Source: Saccharopolyspora oryzae (GTDB taxonomy: Bacteria > Actinomycetota > Actinomycetes > Mycobacteriales > Pseudonocardiaceae). Taken from it: DNA of 32,148 bases. The stretch lies in the NCBI RefSeq assembly GCF_027853915.1, contig NZ_JAQGLA010000080.1:1-32148 (forward strand). Reading direction: 5' to 3'. The translations under genes were made by a program, and so were the position numbers. A model generated the notes under the pieces. The model saw only the letters and a list, made by a program, of their open reading frames with translations. It had not been told where the DNA came from and searched no databases. Of the stretch, positions 1-10,242 are shown piece after piece (the first letter of the stretch is position 1; each line of letters begins with the position of its first letter).

Positions 1-119
1 CTGTCAGGACGAACCGCTGGGATCTCCGCGAGCTCGGCTCGGCCTACTGAATCGAGTCCGGCTGGGCTTCCGCATCGTGGGACGTGCTTCCCGGGGTAAA
101 ACCACTGGCGCCGACCGCC

Positions 120-125
120 TATTCT
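120..125 (+). promoter_or_regulatory. Putative -10 box of a leaderless aroG transcript
   Basis: TATTCT ends 7 nt before the GTG start of the DAHP synthase gene, so transcription would begin at or next to the start codon. There is no convincing Shine-Dalgarno sequence (only GGGAAAC). I see no clear -35 hexamer and no coding sequence in bases 1-119. Confidence 0.45.
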
Positions 126-132
126 GGGAAAC

Positions 133-1521
133 GTGAACTGGACCGTCGACGTCCCCGTGGACGACCTGCCCGAACTGCCGCCGCTGCCGCCCGAGATGCG
201 CGCCCGGCTCGACGACGCCCTGGCCCGTCCGGCCGCCCAACAGCCCAAGTGGCCGGACCAGGAGCAGGCGAACAACGTCCGGAAGGTGCTGGAGAGCGTT
301 CCTCCGGTGACCGTCCCCTCCGAGGTCGACCAGCTGCGCCAGCACCTCGCAGCGGTCGCCAGGGGCGAAGCCTTCCTGCTCCAGGGCGGTGACTGCGCGG
401 AGACGTTCGCGGACAACACCGAGCCGCACATCCGCGGCAACATCCGCACCCTGCTGCAGATGGCGGTGGTGCTGACCTACGGCGCGAGCATGCCGGTGGT
501 CAAGCTCGGCCGCCTCGCCGGGCAGTACGCCAAGCCGCGCTCCAGCGACACCGACGCGCTGGGCCTGCCGTCCTACCGCGGCGACATGATCAACTCGCTG
601 GTGGCCACCGAGGAGGCGCGCCGCCACGACCCGTCGCGGCTGATCCGCGCCTACGCCAACGCCAGCGCCGCGATGAACCTCTCCCGCGCCCTGACCAGCG
701 CCGGGATGGCCGCGCTGACCAAGGTGCACGACTGGAACAAGGACTTCGTGCTCAACTCCCCGGCCGGGGAGCGCTACGAGTCGGTGGCCGCCGAGATCGA
801 CCGCGGCCTGCGCTTCATGGCGGCCTGCGGGGTCGACGACTCCAGCCTGCACTCGGTGCAGTTCTACGCCAGCCACGAGGCGCTGGTGATGGACTACGAG
901 CGCGCCATGCTGCGCCTGGACACCACCGGCGAGAAGCCGCGGCTGTTCGACCTGTCCGGCCACTTCCTGTGGGTGGGGGAGCGGACCCGCCAGCTCGACG
1001 GCGCGCACGTCGCCTTCGCCGAGCTGATCTCCAACCCGATCGGCATCAAGATCGGCCCCGGCACCACGCCGGAGCAGGCCGTGGAGTACGTCGAGCGGCT
1101 GGACCCGAACAACGAGCCAGGCCGGCTCACCCTGATCAGCCGGATGGGCAACGGCAAGGTCCGCGACGTGCTGCCGGGGATCGTGGAGAAGGTCACCGCC
1201 TCCGGGCACCAGGTGATCTGGCAGTGCGACCCCATGCACGGCAACACCCACGAGGCCAGCACGGGCTACAAGACCCGCCACTTCGACCGGATCGTGGACG
1301 AGGTGCAGGGCTTCTTCGAGGTCCACCACCGCCTCGGCACCCACCCCGGCGGCATCCACATCGAGCTGACCGGTGAGGACGTCACCGAGTGCGTGGGCGG
1401 CGCGCAGGACATCTCCGACGCCGACCTGTCGGGCCGCTACGAGACGGCCTGCGACCCGCGCCTCAACACCCAGCAGTCCCTGGAGCTGGCGTTCCTGGTC
1501 GCGGAGATGCTCCGCGGCTGA
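133..1521 (+). CDS. aroG: Class II 3-deoxy-D-arabino-heptulosonate 7-phosphate (DAHP) synthase
   Basis: The 462-residue protein condenses phosphoenolpyruvate with erythrose 4-phosphate, the first committed step of the shikimate pathway, in the cytosol. It begins MNWTVDVPVDDLPELPPLP and carries LLQGGDCAETF at about residues 77-87, both hallmarks of the plant-like class II (AroA_II) family. KLGRLAGQYAKPRS, QCDPMHGNTHE and GGIHIELTGEDVTEC are conserved active-site and metal-binding blocks of the family (Cys, Glu, His, Asp ligands). Length and N-terminus match the M. tuberculosis AroG enzyme as I remember it, which supports the GTG start at 133. The gene stands alone: a strong terminator follows, then a convergent mannosyltransferase gene. 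No leader peptide or attenuator is visible, so any feedback by aromatic amino acids is probably allosteric. Confidence 0.97.
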   Translation: MNWTVDVPVDDLPELPPLPPEMRARLDDALARPAAQQPKWPDQEQANNVRKVLESVPPVTVPSEVDQLRQHLAAVARGEAFLLQGGDCAETFADNTEPHIRGNIRTLLQMAVVLTYGASMPVVKLGRLAGQYAKPRSSDTDALGLPSYRGDMINSLVATEEARRHDPSRLIRAYANASAAMNLSRALTSAGMAALTKVHDWNKDFVLNSPAGERYESVAAEIDRGLRFMAACGVDDSSLHSVQFYASHEALVMDYERAMLRLDTTGEKPRLFDLSGHFLWVGERTRQLDGAHVAFAELISNPIGIKIGPGTTPEQAVEYVERLDPNNEPGRLTLISRMGNGKVRDVLPGIVEKVTASGHQVIWQCDPMHGNTHEASTGYKTRHFDRIVDEVQGFFEVHHRLGTHPGGIHIELTGEDVTECVGGAQDISDADLSGRYETACDPRLNTQQSLELAFLVAEMLRG

Positions 1522-1533
1522 CCCCAGCTGACG

Positions 1534-1574
1534 AGGAGGCCCGGAACCCGCGCGGTTCCGGGCCTCCTTTCGTT
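1534..1574 (+). terminator. Strong intrinsic terminator after aroG
   Basis: Perfect 15-bp stem (arms 1534-1548 and 1554-1568) with loop CGCGC, followed by TTTCGTT. It lies 12 nt past the aroG stop. Confidence 0.85.
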
Positions 1575-1575
1575 G

Positions 1576-1619
1576 CCGTGAGCGTTTTGGGTCGTCATAG
1601 CGACCCAAAGTGCTCACGG
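1576..1619. repeat. Intergenic GTGAGC/GCTCAC hairpin, copy 1
   Basis: Inverted repeat with 19-nt arms (1576-1594 and 1601-1619) around the loop TCATAG. All positions pair if two G-U wobbles are allowed. It sits between two convergent genes, directly after the aroG terminator and 7 nt from the mptA stop, so it could terminate transcripts from either side. A second hairpin of identical arm and loop lengths lies at 5868-5911. Confidence 0.75.
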
Positions 1620-1626
1620 GAGTTGG

Positions 1627-3189
1627 TCAGGCCTGCCGTTGGTGCACGGGGGTGCGGGAGAGGCGTCCGAACGCTTCGCTGAGGCCCAGCGGGTCGTAGT
1701 GCACCAGCGACCGGGCGCCGAGCACCGCCGCACCGATGCCCACGGCGACGAACGGCCAGTTGTACATCGCCTGCTCGCCGTCGGGGTAGTACGCCAGCAC
1801 CAGCGCGATCGACGCCCCGACCACGTAGGACAGGGCGCGCGGGGTCCAGGCGAACGCCGCGCCCAGCGCGAGGCCCCAGGTCGTGTACCAGGGCAGCAGG
1901 ACCGGCGACAGGAACGCGCCGAAGCACAGGACGATCGCCGCGCGGCGCACCGCTTCGGGCCCGCCGTCGCGCGCCTGCCACCAGTTCCAGGCGAGGATCG
2001 CGACCAGCAGCAGGGAACCGAGCGTGCGGGTGGCGCCCACGAACGGCCAGATGTTGGCCTCGCCGAACAGCGACACCAAGCTGTGCACCGCCTGGCCGAC
2101 GGCCGTCGGCGCGGACAGGTAGTTGACGATCATGCCGGGCGCCGACAGCGCCCCCAGCCAGCCGAAACCGACCTTGGCCAGCAGCGTGCACCCGCCGAAG
2201 ACCACCACGAAGATCCCGAGCGAGGGGGCCACCGCGCGCAGGAACCGCTGCCACCGCGGACCGGTCAGCCGGGACGCCCAGATCCACACCAGGAACGGCA
2301 GCGCCAGACCGGCGGTGGCCTTGATCGCCATCGCCGCCGAGGCCAGCGCCATCCCGCTGGCGTGGCGGCCTTCCAGCACCAGCAGCGTGCCGACCGACAG
2401 CAGGCCGATCATCAGCATGTCGTTGTGCGGGCCGCCGACCAGGTGCACCACCGTCATCGGGCTGGCCGCGACCAGCCACAGCGCCACCGGCAGCCGGCCG
2501 CCGAGGTGGCGCACCAGTCCGGGCAGCGCGCAGATCAGCATCACCAGGCCGCCCAGCAGCACCAGCCGCATCACCACGACGCTGATGATGATGTCGTGCC
2601 CGGCCAGCAGGATCACGCCCTTGGCCACGCCCATGAACAGCGGCCCGTACGGCGCCGGCGTGGTCTGCCAGGTCGGGTGCACGTTCTCCGGGATCGGGCC
2701 GGTGAGCGCGGCCGGACCGACGCCGTAGGGGTCGAGCCCGTTCAGCGCCAGCAAGCCCTGGCCGAGGTAGCTGTAGACGTCGCGGGTGAACAGCGGCGGG
2801 GCGATGAGCATCGGCACCAGCCAGGCGACCGTCGCCCACAGCACGCCGCGGGAGGTCACCAGGTGGGCCAGCACGCCGCGGCCGAGCCGCACCCACGCCC
2901 ACACCAGCAGGGCGAACCCGATGTAGACGACGGTGACGGCGACGTCGTGACCGTGCCCGTAGCGCAGCACCGACATCGGACCGGTGCCCAGGACCGGATC
3001 GTGCACGAGCGTTCCGGCGGCGCCGAAGGAACCGATCAGCAGCAGCACGGAACCGATCGCGCCCAGCGCGATGGTGCGCAAGGGCAGCGGACGGCTCTCG
3101 TGCCGTTCGCCAGCGGCCTGGTCGGCTGTCGTGTTGTTGGCCTGCTCGGGCCAGTCGGGTGCCGACTCGGTGGAAACAGTCGGGGGCAT
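1627..3189 (-). CDS. mptA: Polyprenol-phosphomannose-dependent alpha-(1->6)-mannosyltransferase, MptA/MptB family (GT-C)
   Basis: A 520-residue polytopic membrane protein with about a dozen hydrophobic segments and a disordered polar N-terminus (residues 1-35). It is predicted to add alpha-1,6-mannose from polyprenyl-phosphomannose to a lipoglycan backbone on the outer face of the membrane. PLFTRDVYSYLGQG (Asp137) in an early extracytoplasmic loop is the acidic catalytic motif of this GT-C family, followed by LNGLDPYGVGP and PYGPLF blocks. The ATG at 3189 is preceded by GGGAG at good spacing. The neighbours pknL and the Rv2175c-like gene match the M. tuberculosis mptA (Rv2174) locus, so I use that symbol. 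MptB is a close paralogue and cannot be excluded. The acceptor lipoglycan in this organism is inferred, not visible. Confidence 0.82.
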   Translation of the reverse strand: MPPTVSTESAPDWPEQANNTTADQAAGERHESRPLPLRTIALGAIGSVLLLIGSFGAAGTLVHDPVLGTGPMSVLRYGHGHDVAVTVVYIGFALLVWAWVRLGRGVLAHLVTSRGVLWATVAWLVPMLIAPPLFTRDVYSYLGQGLLALNGLDPYGVGPAALTGPIPENVHPTWQTTPAPYGPLFMGVAKGVILLAGHDIIISVVVMRLVLLGGLVMLICALPGLVRHLGGRLPVALWLVAASPMTVVHLVGGPHNDMLMIGLLSVGTLLVLEGRHASGMALASAAMAIKATAGLALPFLVWIWASRLTGPRWQRFLRAVAPSLGIFVVVFGGCTLLAKVGFGWLGALSAPGMIVNYLSAPTAVGQAVHSLVSLFGEANIWPFVGATRTLGSLLLVAILAWNWWQARDGGPEAVRRAAIVLCFGAFLSPVLLPWYTTWGLALGAAFAWTPRALSYVVGASIALVLAYYPDGEQAMYNWPFVAVGIGAAVLGARSLVHYDPLGLSEAFGRLSRTPVHQRQA

Positions 3190-3304
3190 CGTGCTCCCAA
3201 TATTTCCACAACCGACCTCCGGCTCGGCTGTGACCAGGCGAGATCGCCCGAGTCGCCGCCGATCAGGTGAAGCCCGGGAAGCGGGTAGCCGCAGGTAGAT
3301 CCCA

Positions 3305-3332
3305 CATCGGGAAAACGTTACGCAACCCGATG
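3305..3332. repeat. Inverted repeat between pknL stop and mptA start
   Basis: CATCGGG (3305-3311) and CCCGATG (3326-3332) flank a 14-nt AT-richer spacer containing AACGTTACG. It lies 15 nt beyond the pknL stop. It could be a weak terminator for pknL or an operator for mptA; the sequence does not decide between them. Confidence 0.35.
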
Positions 3333-3347
3333 GAGATCAGGATCACA

Positions 3348-5327
<1,980 letters not shown>

Positions 5328-5496
5328 TTTCCGCCAACCGCCGGGTAACCGTTCCTCCCCGATTGTGGCAGGTGCGGACGACACGCCGGGGCCAGGCCGT
5401 GGGATGGGTCATGATCTTGGTCGGATGTCGCGGTGGGTGGATCTCCTGGCCGGTGGCGCTCGGCGTCGGACCCCTCGATGTGGCAAGGTATGCAGC

Positions 5497-5862
5497 GTGA
5501 GTGCGATCCCCGCTGCCCCGGATGTGCTCGCTCCCGATGTGGAGGTCGTTCCGCTGGAGGCCGTCGCTGAACGGCTCGGGCGGTCCGTGACCCGGGTGCA
5601 CCAATTGATTCGTGATGGACATCTACTGGCTCTGCGCCGCGACGCCGTGCTCGGCGTTCCCGACGTGTTCCTCGCCGGCAACGAGATCGTGAAGGGCCTG
5701 CCCGGCACGATCACCCTGCTGCGGGACTCCGGCTACCACGAGGACGAGATCCTCCGCTGGTTGTTCACGCCGGACGACTCGCTGCCGGGAACCCCGATCG
5801 ACGCGCTCCGCGGCGACCGGGGCCGAGAGGTGAAGCGCCGGGCTCAGGCCATGGGCTTCTGA
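5497..5862 (+). CDS. Rv2175c-like winged-helix DNA-binding protein
   Basis: The 121-residue protein has an N-terminal helix-turn-helix segment (VPLEAVAERLGRSVTRVHQ, about 18-36) and the conserved C-terminal blocks VKGLPGTITLLRDSGY, EILRWLFTPDDSLPG and REVKRRAQAMGF, as in M. tuberculosis Rv2175c. The most likely start is GTG 5497, with AAGG 8 nt upstream; the frame is open further upstream, but that sequence does not look conserved. It is divergent from pknL with a 169-bp gap, an arrangement kept from mycobacteria, where Rv2175c is phosphorylated by PknL on an N-terminal Thr and so loses DNA binding. With this start the N-terminus (MSAIPAAPDVLAPD) contains Ser2 but no Thr. DNA target unknown. 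Confidence 0.88.
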   Translation: MSAIPAAPDVLAPDVEVVPLEAVAERLGRSVTRVHQLIRDGHLLALRRDAVLGVPDVFLAGNEIVKGLPGTITLLRDSGYHEDEILRWLFTPDDSLPGTPIDALRGDRGREVKRRAQAMGF

Positions 5863-5867
5863 TCTGT

Positions 5868-5911
5868 TCGTGAGCGGCGACGGTGGTTTGAGCGACCATC
5901 GCCGCTCACGA
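5868..5911. repeat. Intergenic GTGAGC/GCTCAC hairpin, copy 2
   Basis: Inverted repeat with 19-nt arms (5868-5886 and 5893-5911), 17 of 19 positions paired, loop TTTGAG. The right arm covers the crtI stop codon. It sits between two convergent genes and is the likely bidirectional terminator. Geometry equals that of the hairpin at 1576-1619. Confidence 0.75.
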
Positions 5912-7372
5912 CCCGACGATCCTCTGCGCTGCGAGCTTCCCGGAGATCAGGACCGGTGGCACGCCGACTCCCGGCGTCGTCCCGGAGCCCGCCAGCACCG
6001 CGTTGCCCAGACCGAGGACCAGGTTCCGCGGCCGGAACGGGCCGGTCTGCGGGAACGTGTGCGCGGCCGAGAACGGCGTCCCGGCGGCATGCCCCTGAGC
6101 TGCCCAGTCCGCGGGCGTGACCAGCTCCTGCACCTCGATCGAGGAGCCGAAGTCGGTGAAGCCGCGCCGCTCCAGGGTGCGCAGCAGCTCGTCGCGGTAT
6201 GCGGGGCCGATGCGGTCCCAGTCGAACTCACCGGTCGCCAGGTTCGGGCACGGCGCGAGCACGTAGTGCAGCTCGCGGCCTTCCGGCGCCAGCGTCGGAT
6301 CGGTCGTGGTCGGCCGCGTGACCAGCAGCGATGGGTCGCTCATCAGTGCGCCGTCGCGGATGATCTCGGTGAACGTCCGGTTCCAGGCATCGCCGAAGGA
6401 GATCGTGTGGTGCGCGTCGGACCAGCTGCGCGTGGTTCCCGCGTGCAGCACCACGGCCGACGGTGACCAGCGCAGACGCCGCCGCGGCCGCTGCCCGAGC
6501 AGCCGGTGCACCACCGGCAGGTCCGGGGTCAGCACGAACGCGTCGGCCTCGATGCGTTCACCGGCGGCAGTGCGCGCGGCGACGAGCCGGTCGCCCCGCC
6601 GCTCCAGGTCGGTGACCTCGGTGTCGTACCGGAACACGACGCCCGCGTCCGCAGCTGCGTCGGCGAGGGCCTGGGGCACCGCGTGCATCCCGCCGCGCGG
6701 GAACCACACGCCGTTGATGGTGTCCATGTAGGAGATGACCGCGTACAGCGCGAGGGCGCGGCGCGGATCCAGGCCGGCGTAGAGCGCCTGGAACGAGAAC
6801 ACCCGGCGCAGCCGTTCGTCGTGCAGGAAGCGGCCGATCGCCGGGCCCAGGCGGCCGAAGCCGCCCAGCGCGGTCAACCGGGCTAGCTCCGGCGAAACCA
6901 GGTCCAGCGGGGAGTCGAAGTTCGCGTCGATGAACCGGTGCATCTCCGCCCGGTACACCTCGGTCAGCCACTGCCGCAGCCGCCGGTAGCCGGCCGCCTC
7001 GGCCGGTCCGGCGAAGCGGCGCACCTCCTGCTCCATGGCACCGGCGTCGGTGTGCACGTCCAGCGTCGAGCCGTCGGCGAAGCGCGCTTGGTACGCCGGG
7101 TGCAGCGGGATCAGGTCGAGGCGCTCGGCCAGCGAGTCGCCGACCGCGTGCAGCGCTTCGTCGACCAGCTCCGGCATGGTCAGCACGGTCGGGCCGGTGT
7201 CGATGCGGTAGCCGTCCAGCCGGTGCAGCCCGGCGCGGCCGCCCGGCAGCGGCGCGCGCTCCACCACCGTGACCTGCCGACCGGCCCCGACCAGGTGCAG
7301 CGCGCTGGCGAGCCCGGCAAGGCCGGCGCCGAGGACCAGCACGTGGTCGCTGCGGCCGGTGGTGGTGCGCAT
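5906..7372 (-). CDS. crtI: Phytoene desaturase-type FAD oxidoreductase (CrtI family)
   Basis: The 488-residue protein has the dinucleotide-binding motif VLVLGAGLAGLASALHL (about 11-27) followed by VERAPLPGGRAG and YRIDTGPTVLTMPEL, the signature of CrtI-type desaturases. The C-terminal FAD block is degenerate but recognisable (NLVLGLGNAVLAGSGTTPGVGVPPVLISGKLAAQ). CrtI enzymes introduce conjugated double bonds into phytoene at the membrane surface. The ATG shares one base with the idsA stop (TGATG), so translation is probably coupled and idsA-crtI form an operon. No phytoene synthase gene is present in the window, so the real substrate could be another isoprenoid. The 3' end runs into the hairpin at 5868-5911. 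Confidence 0.9.
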   Translation of the reverse strand: MRTTTGRSDHVLVLGAGLAGLASALHLVGAGRQVTVVERAPLPGGRAGLHRLDGYRIDTGPTVLTMPELVDEALHAVGDSLAERLDLIPLHPAYQARFADGSTLDVHTDAGAMEQEVRRFAGPAEAAGYRRLRQWLTEVYRAEMHRFIDANFDSPLDLVSPELARLTALGGFGRLGPAIGRFLHDERLRRVFSFQALYAGLDPRRALALYAVISYMDTINGVWFPRGGMHAVPQALADAAADAGVVFRYDTEVTDLERRGDRLVAARTAAGERIEADAFVLTPDLPVVHRLLGQRPRRRLRWSPSAVVLHAGTTRSWSDAHHTISFGDAWNRTFTEIIRDGALMSDPSLLVTRPTTTDPTLAPEGRELHYVLAPCPNLATGEFDWDRIGPAYRDELLRTLERRGFTDFGSSIEVQELVTPADWAAQGHAAGTPFSAAHTFPQTGPFRPRNLVLGLGNAVLAGSGTTPGVGVPPVLISGKLAAQRIVGS

Positions 7373-8499
7373 CAGCGGGTGCGGTCGGTGACGGCGACGG
7401 CCAGCTCGGCGAGCCGCGACGCGGCGGGTTCGGCCAGGTTCGCGCCGTGCAGCGCGAGCAGCGCCGATCCGGTCAGGTCGGTGATCCGCTTCTCCACCGC
7501 GGCCACCGCGCCGAGGCGGGTGAGCACCTGCCGCGCCTGCTCGACGCGTTGCTCGTCCAGCTCGGGGTCGCCGAGGACGCCGTGCAGCAGGTCCAGCGCT
7601 TCCTGGTCGTTCTGCTCGCGGGCGGTGGCTGTCGCTTCGGCGATCAGCACGGTCCGCTTGCCCTCGCGCAGGTCGTCACCGGCGGGCTTGCCGGTCACCC
7701 CGGGGTCGCCGAAGACGCCGAGCAGGTCGTCGCGCAGCTGGAAGGCGACGCCGATGTCGGAGCCGAACCGGTGCAGCGCCTCCAGCGCTTCGGGGCTCGC
7801 TCCGGCGATCTCGGCACCGAGCTCCAGCGGGCGCTGCACCGTGTAGGACGCGGCCTTGAGCTGGCAGATGCGCAGCGCGGCTTGCGGGGTCTCGTCGCCC
7901 CGGACCTGGCCGAGCACGTCCAGGTACTGCCCGGCGAGGACCTCGGTGCGCATCGCGCGCCACGGCCGCAGCGCCCGGCTCAGCGCCTCCGGCGGGATGC
8001 CCGCGCCGTGCAGCATGTCGTCGGCCCAGGCCAGCGCCAAGTCGCCGAGGAGTACGGCGCTGGCCATGCCGAACTGCTCGGCGTCGCCGGTGAAGCCGGA
8101 CTCCTGGTGGACCTGCTCGAACTTGCGGTGCACGGTCGGATTGCCGCGCCGCGTATCGGACTCGTCGATGAGGTCGTCGTGTACCAGTGCGCACGCCTGG
8201 ATCAGCTCCAGGGCGCTGGCGGCGCGCAGCATCGCCACCGCGGCCGGGCCCTCGGCGCTGCCGCCGGCCGCGCGCCAGCCCCACCAGGCGAAGGTGGGGC
8301 GGATCCGCTTGCCGCCGTTGAGCACGAAACCGGACAGCTCGGCCACCGCAGCCCCGAAGGCCGGGTCGAGGTCGAGGGCCTCGGACCGGCGGGCCTGCAG
8401 GAATTCGGTCAGCTTCTGCTGGACCTGATCGGGAAGGCTCGACTCCACGACGGTGTCCTTGCTGGTTGCTTCTGCGGTAACCGAATGTGATGGGGTCAC
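7372..8499 (-). CDS. idsA: Geranylgeranyl/polyprenyl diphosphate synthase (IdsA-like)
   Basis: The 375-residue trans-isoprenyl diphosphate synthase builds a short prenyl diphosphate from isopentenyl diphosphate. It has GGKRIRP (62-68) for diphosphate binding, the first aspartate motif DDLID (108-112) and the second motif DDLLGVFGD (257-265), both with Mg-binding Asp residues intact. The start is GTG 8499, preceded by GGAGG at 8-nt spacing. Product chain length cannot be read with confidence; the crtI partner suggests C20. Position next to metF and crtI matches the M. tuberculosis idsA2 locus. It is divergent from metF across a 110-bp gap. Confidence 0.94.
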   Translation of the reverse strand: MTPSHSVTAEATSKDTVVESSLPDQVQQKLTEFLQARRSEALDLDPAFGAAVAELSGFVLNGGKRIRPTFAWWGWRAAGGSAEGPAAVAMLRAASALELIQACALVHDDLIDESDTRRGNPTVHRKFEQVHQESGFTGDAEQFGMASAVLLGDLALAWADDMLHGAGIPPEALSRALRPWRAMRTEVLAGQYLDVLGQVRGDETPQAALRICQLKAASYTVQRPLELGAEIAGASPEALEALHRFGSDIGVAFQLRDDLLGVFGDPGVTGKPAGDDLREGKRTVLIAEATATAREQNDQEALDLLHGVLGDPELDEQRVEQARQVLTRLGAVAAVEKRITDLTGSALLALHGANLAEPAASRLAELAVAVTDRTR

Positions 8500-8596
8500 A
8501 GCCCCATCCTCCGCGATGCCCTTCGCGTTCGGCTGCCCGGGCTACCGGTTAGCTCCCAGTCGTTGGGAAGACTTCGGAGCGTAGTTGATTTGTCCC

Positions 8597-8602
8597 TATG
8601 CT
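8597..8602 (+). promoter_or_regulatory. Putative -10 box of a leaderless metF transcript
   Basis: TATGCT ends 7 nt before ATG 8610. It overlaps an upstream in-frame ATG (8598), which argues that 8598 is promoter sequence, not the start codon. Confidence 0.45.
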
Positions 8603-8609
8603 GAGCGGC

Positions 8610-9479
8610 ATGGCAGTGGTGGTGGATCGGTTGCGCACCGAGCGGACGACCTTCTCGGTGGAGTTCTTCCCACCGCGCAACGACGACGAAGAACGCGTTC
8701 TCTGGCGGGCGGTGCGCGAGCTGGAACCGCTGGATCCGGCGTTCGTCTCGGTGACCTACGGCGCGGGCGGCTCCAGCCGGGACCGCACGATCCGCACCAC
8801 CGGGCGCATCGCCCAGGAGACCACCCTGACCCCGATGGCGCACCTGACCGCCGTCGACCACTCGGTGGCCGAGCTGCGCAACGTCATCGGCTGGTACGCC
8901 GCGTCCGGCGTGCGCAACGTGCTGGCGGTCCGCGGCGACCCGCCGGGCGACCCGAACGGCGAGTGGGTCCGCCACCCGGAAGGGCTGGAGCACGCCGACG
9001 AGCTGGTGCGGCTGATCCGCGAGCTCGGCGACTTCTGCGTCGGGGTCGCGGCGTTCCCGCACGGGCACCCGCGCTCGGCCGATCTCGACGTCGACGCCGA
9101 CCACCTGGTCCGCAAGGTCCGCGCGGGTGCGGGTTTCGCCGTCGCCCAGCTGTTCCTGGAACCGGAGTACTTCCTGCGGCTGCGCGATCGGATGGCCGCG
9201 CGCGGCTGCGACGTGCCGCTGCTGCCCGGCGTCATGCCGATCACGACGCCGCGGGTGCTGTCGAAGTTCGGCGAACTGGCCGGCGTCCCGGTGCCCGGCG
9301 CGATCGAGGACCGGCTGCTCCCGCTGGTCGACGACCCGGCCGGATTCCGCCAAGCGGGGGTGGACGTGGTGACCGAGCTCTGCGCCCGCCTGATCGACGA
9401 AGGCGTCCCGGCGCTGCACTTCTACACCCTCAACCGCTCCAAAGCGACGCGCCAGGTCGTGGCCAACCTCGGCCTCTGA
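8610..9479 (+). CDS. metF: Methylenetetrahydrofolate reductase, canonical MetF family
   Basis: The 289-residue flavoprotein reduces 5,10-methylene-THF to 5-methyl-THF, supplying the methyl group for methionine. Family motifs are all present: FSVEFFPPRND near the N-terminus, VSVTYGAGGSSRD, PMAHLTAVDHS, VLAVRGDPPGD, AQLFLEPEYF, PGVMPIT and a C-terminal ALHFYTLNRS. ATG 8610 is preferred over ATG 8598 because a -10-like TATGCT sits 7 nt before 8610. There is no SAM or B12 riboswitch in the 110-bp upstream gap. The gene is convergent with lppM; the two stops are 4 nt apart. At this position M. tuberculosis carries Rv2172c, described as a non-canonical MTHFR. Confidence 0.95.
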   Translation: MAVVVDRLRTERTTFSVEFFPPRNDDEERVLWRAVRELEPLDPAFVSVTYGAGGSSRDRTIRTTGRIAQETTLTPMAHLTAVDHSVAELRNVIGWYAASGVRNVLAVRGDPPGDPNGEWVRHPEGLEHADELVRLIRELGDFCVGVAAFPHGHPRSADLDVDADHLVRKVRAGAGFAVAQLFLEPEYFLRLRDRMAARGCDVPLLPGVMPITTPRVLSKFGELAGVPVPGAIEDRLLPLVDDPAGFRQAGVDVVTELCARLIDEGVPALHFYTLNRSKATRQVVANLGL

Positions 9480-9487
9480 CCGGTCAG
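9476..9487. repeat. 12-bp palindrome spanning two convergent stop codons
   Basis: CTGACCGGTCAG covers the metF TGA and the lppM TGA (opposite strand) with 4 nt between them. The identical 12-mer lies at 30655-30666, at another convergent pair. Confidence 0.6.
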
Positions 9488-10176
9488 CTCCGCGGGTAGC
9501 TGGGTTCGTCGGCGGCCTGCTCGGCGCGGTTGCGGAGGTGGTTCCGCAGGGCGAGGACCGCGACCAGCGCGGCGGCGACGAAGGTGAGGACCACGACCAG
9601 CACGGCCCAGCCGACCCAGTCCGCGCCCGCGGAGTTCGAGAACTGGTAGATCGCCGACATCTCGGTGACCGCGCCCGGCTGCAGCGTCCAGCTGACGGTG
9701 CCCGCCGACTCCTGGCCGTTGGTGTTGGTGATCTCGCCCGGCGCGCTGAGCTTCAGGTCCACCGCGGAATCGGTGTCGGCCAGCGGGGTCAGGTCCACCG
9801 AGCCGTCGAAGATCACCAGCGAGCCGGACCGGGACAGCTTCAGCTGGTACCGGGAGTCGGACTGGCTCAGCCCGGCGGCCAGCTCCTGGACCTCCTGGAA
9901 GGTCAAGTCGTGGAAGGACAACCGGGACCCGACCCGGCCCTCGCCGCGGTACGGCGCGATCTCGACCCGGTCGGCCAGCGAATCCGGCGGGTGCAGCTGG
10001 AACGGCACCTGGCCGTCGGGGGTTTCGGTGGCCACCAGCACTTCGCCGGACACCAGGTCGTCACCGGAGACGTTCATCGAGGCGTTGACGCGCAGGCACC
10101 CGCCGAGCAGCGTGCCGAGCACGGTGATCAGCACCAGCAGCGATGCCGCGCGGCGGCGCGGTCCCTTGGCCTCCAC
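9484..10176 (-). CDS. lppM: LppM-family lipoprotein (DUF3153)
   Basis: The 230-residue protein has a lipoprotein signal peptide (Arg-rich start, hydrophobic core, lipobox LLGGC near residue 27), an extracytoplasmic beta-rich domain, and a C-terminal membrane helix (about 186-210) with a basic cytosolic tail. That is the architecture of M. tuberculosis LppM (Rv2171), which is about the same length and lies at the same place; LppM is linked to lipoglycan/phosphatidylinositol mannoside biology. The nearby mptA-like gene fits an envelope-lipoglycan role. The start is GTG 10176 with only a weak upstream SD. The gene is divergent from the DUF885 gene and convergent with metF. Confidence 0.85.
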   Translation of the reverse strand: MEAKGPRRRAASLLVLITVLGTLLGGCLRVNASMNVSGDDLVSGEVLVATETPDGQVPFQLHPPDSLADRVEIAPYRGEGRVGSRLSFHDLTFQEVQELAAGLSQSDSRYQLKLSRSGSLVIFDGSVDLTPLADTDSAVDLKLSAPGEITNTNGQESAGTVSWTLQPGAVTEMSAIYQFSNSAGADWVGWAVLVVVLTFVAAALVAVLALRNHLRNRAEQAADEPSYPRS

Positions 10177-10242
10177 CTGCGCGATCTTCGCATCCAGCAG
10201 CCGATTTCGCCGAGCGCGATACCCCTTCGTCGTAGTGCGGGT

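Noticed and set aside
4..1617. Open frame of 537 codons antisense to aroG
   Set aside because: Shadow of the DAHP synthase; no motifs, Val/Gly/His-rich composition typical of antisense GC-rich frames.
8500..8609. SAM or cobalamin riboswitch before metF
   Set aside because: Only about 110 bp lie between idsA and metF and no conserved riboswitch core is visible; a -10 box next to the start leaves no leader.
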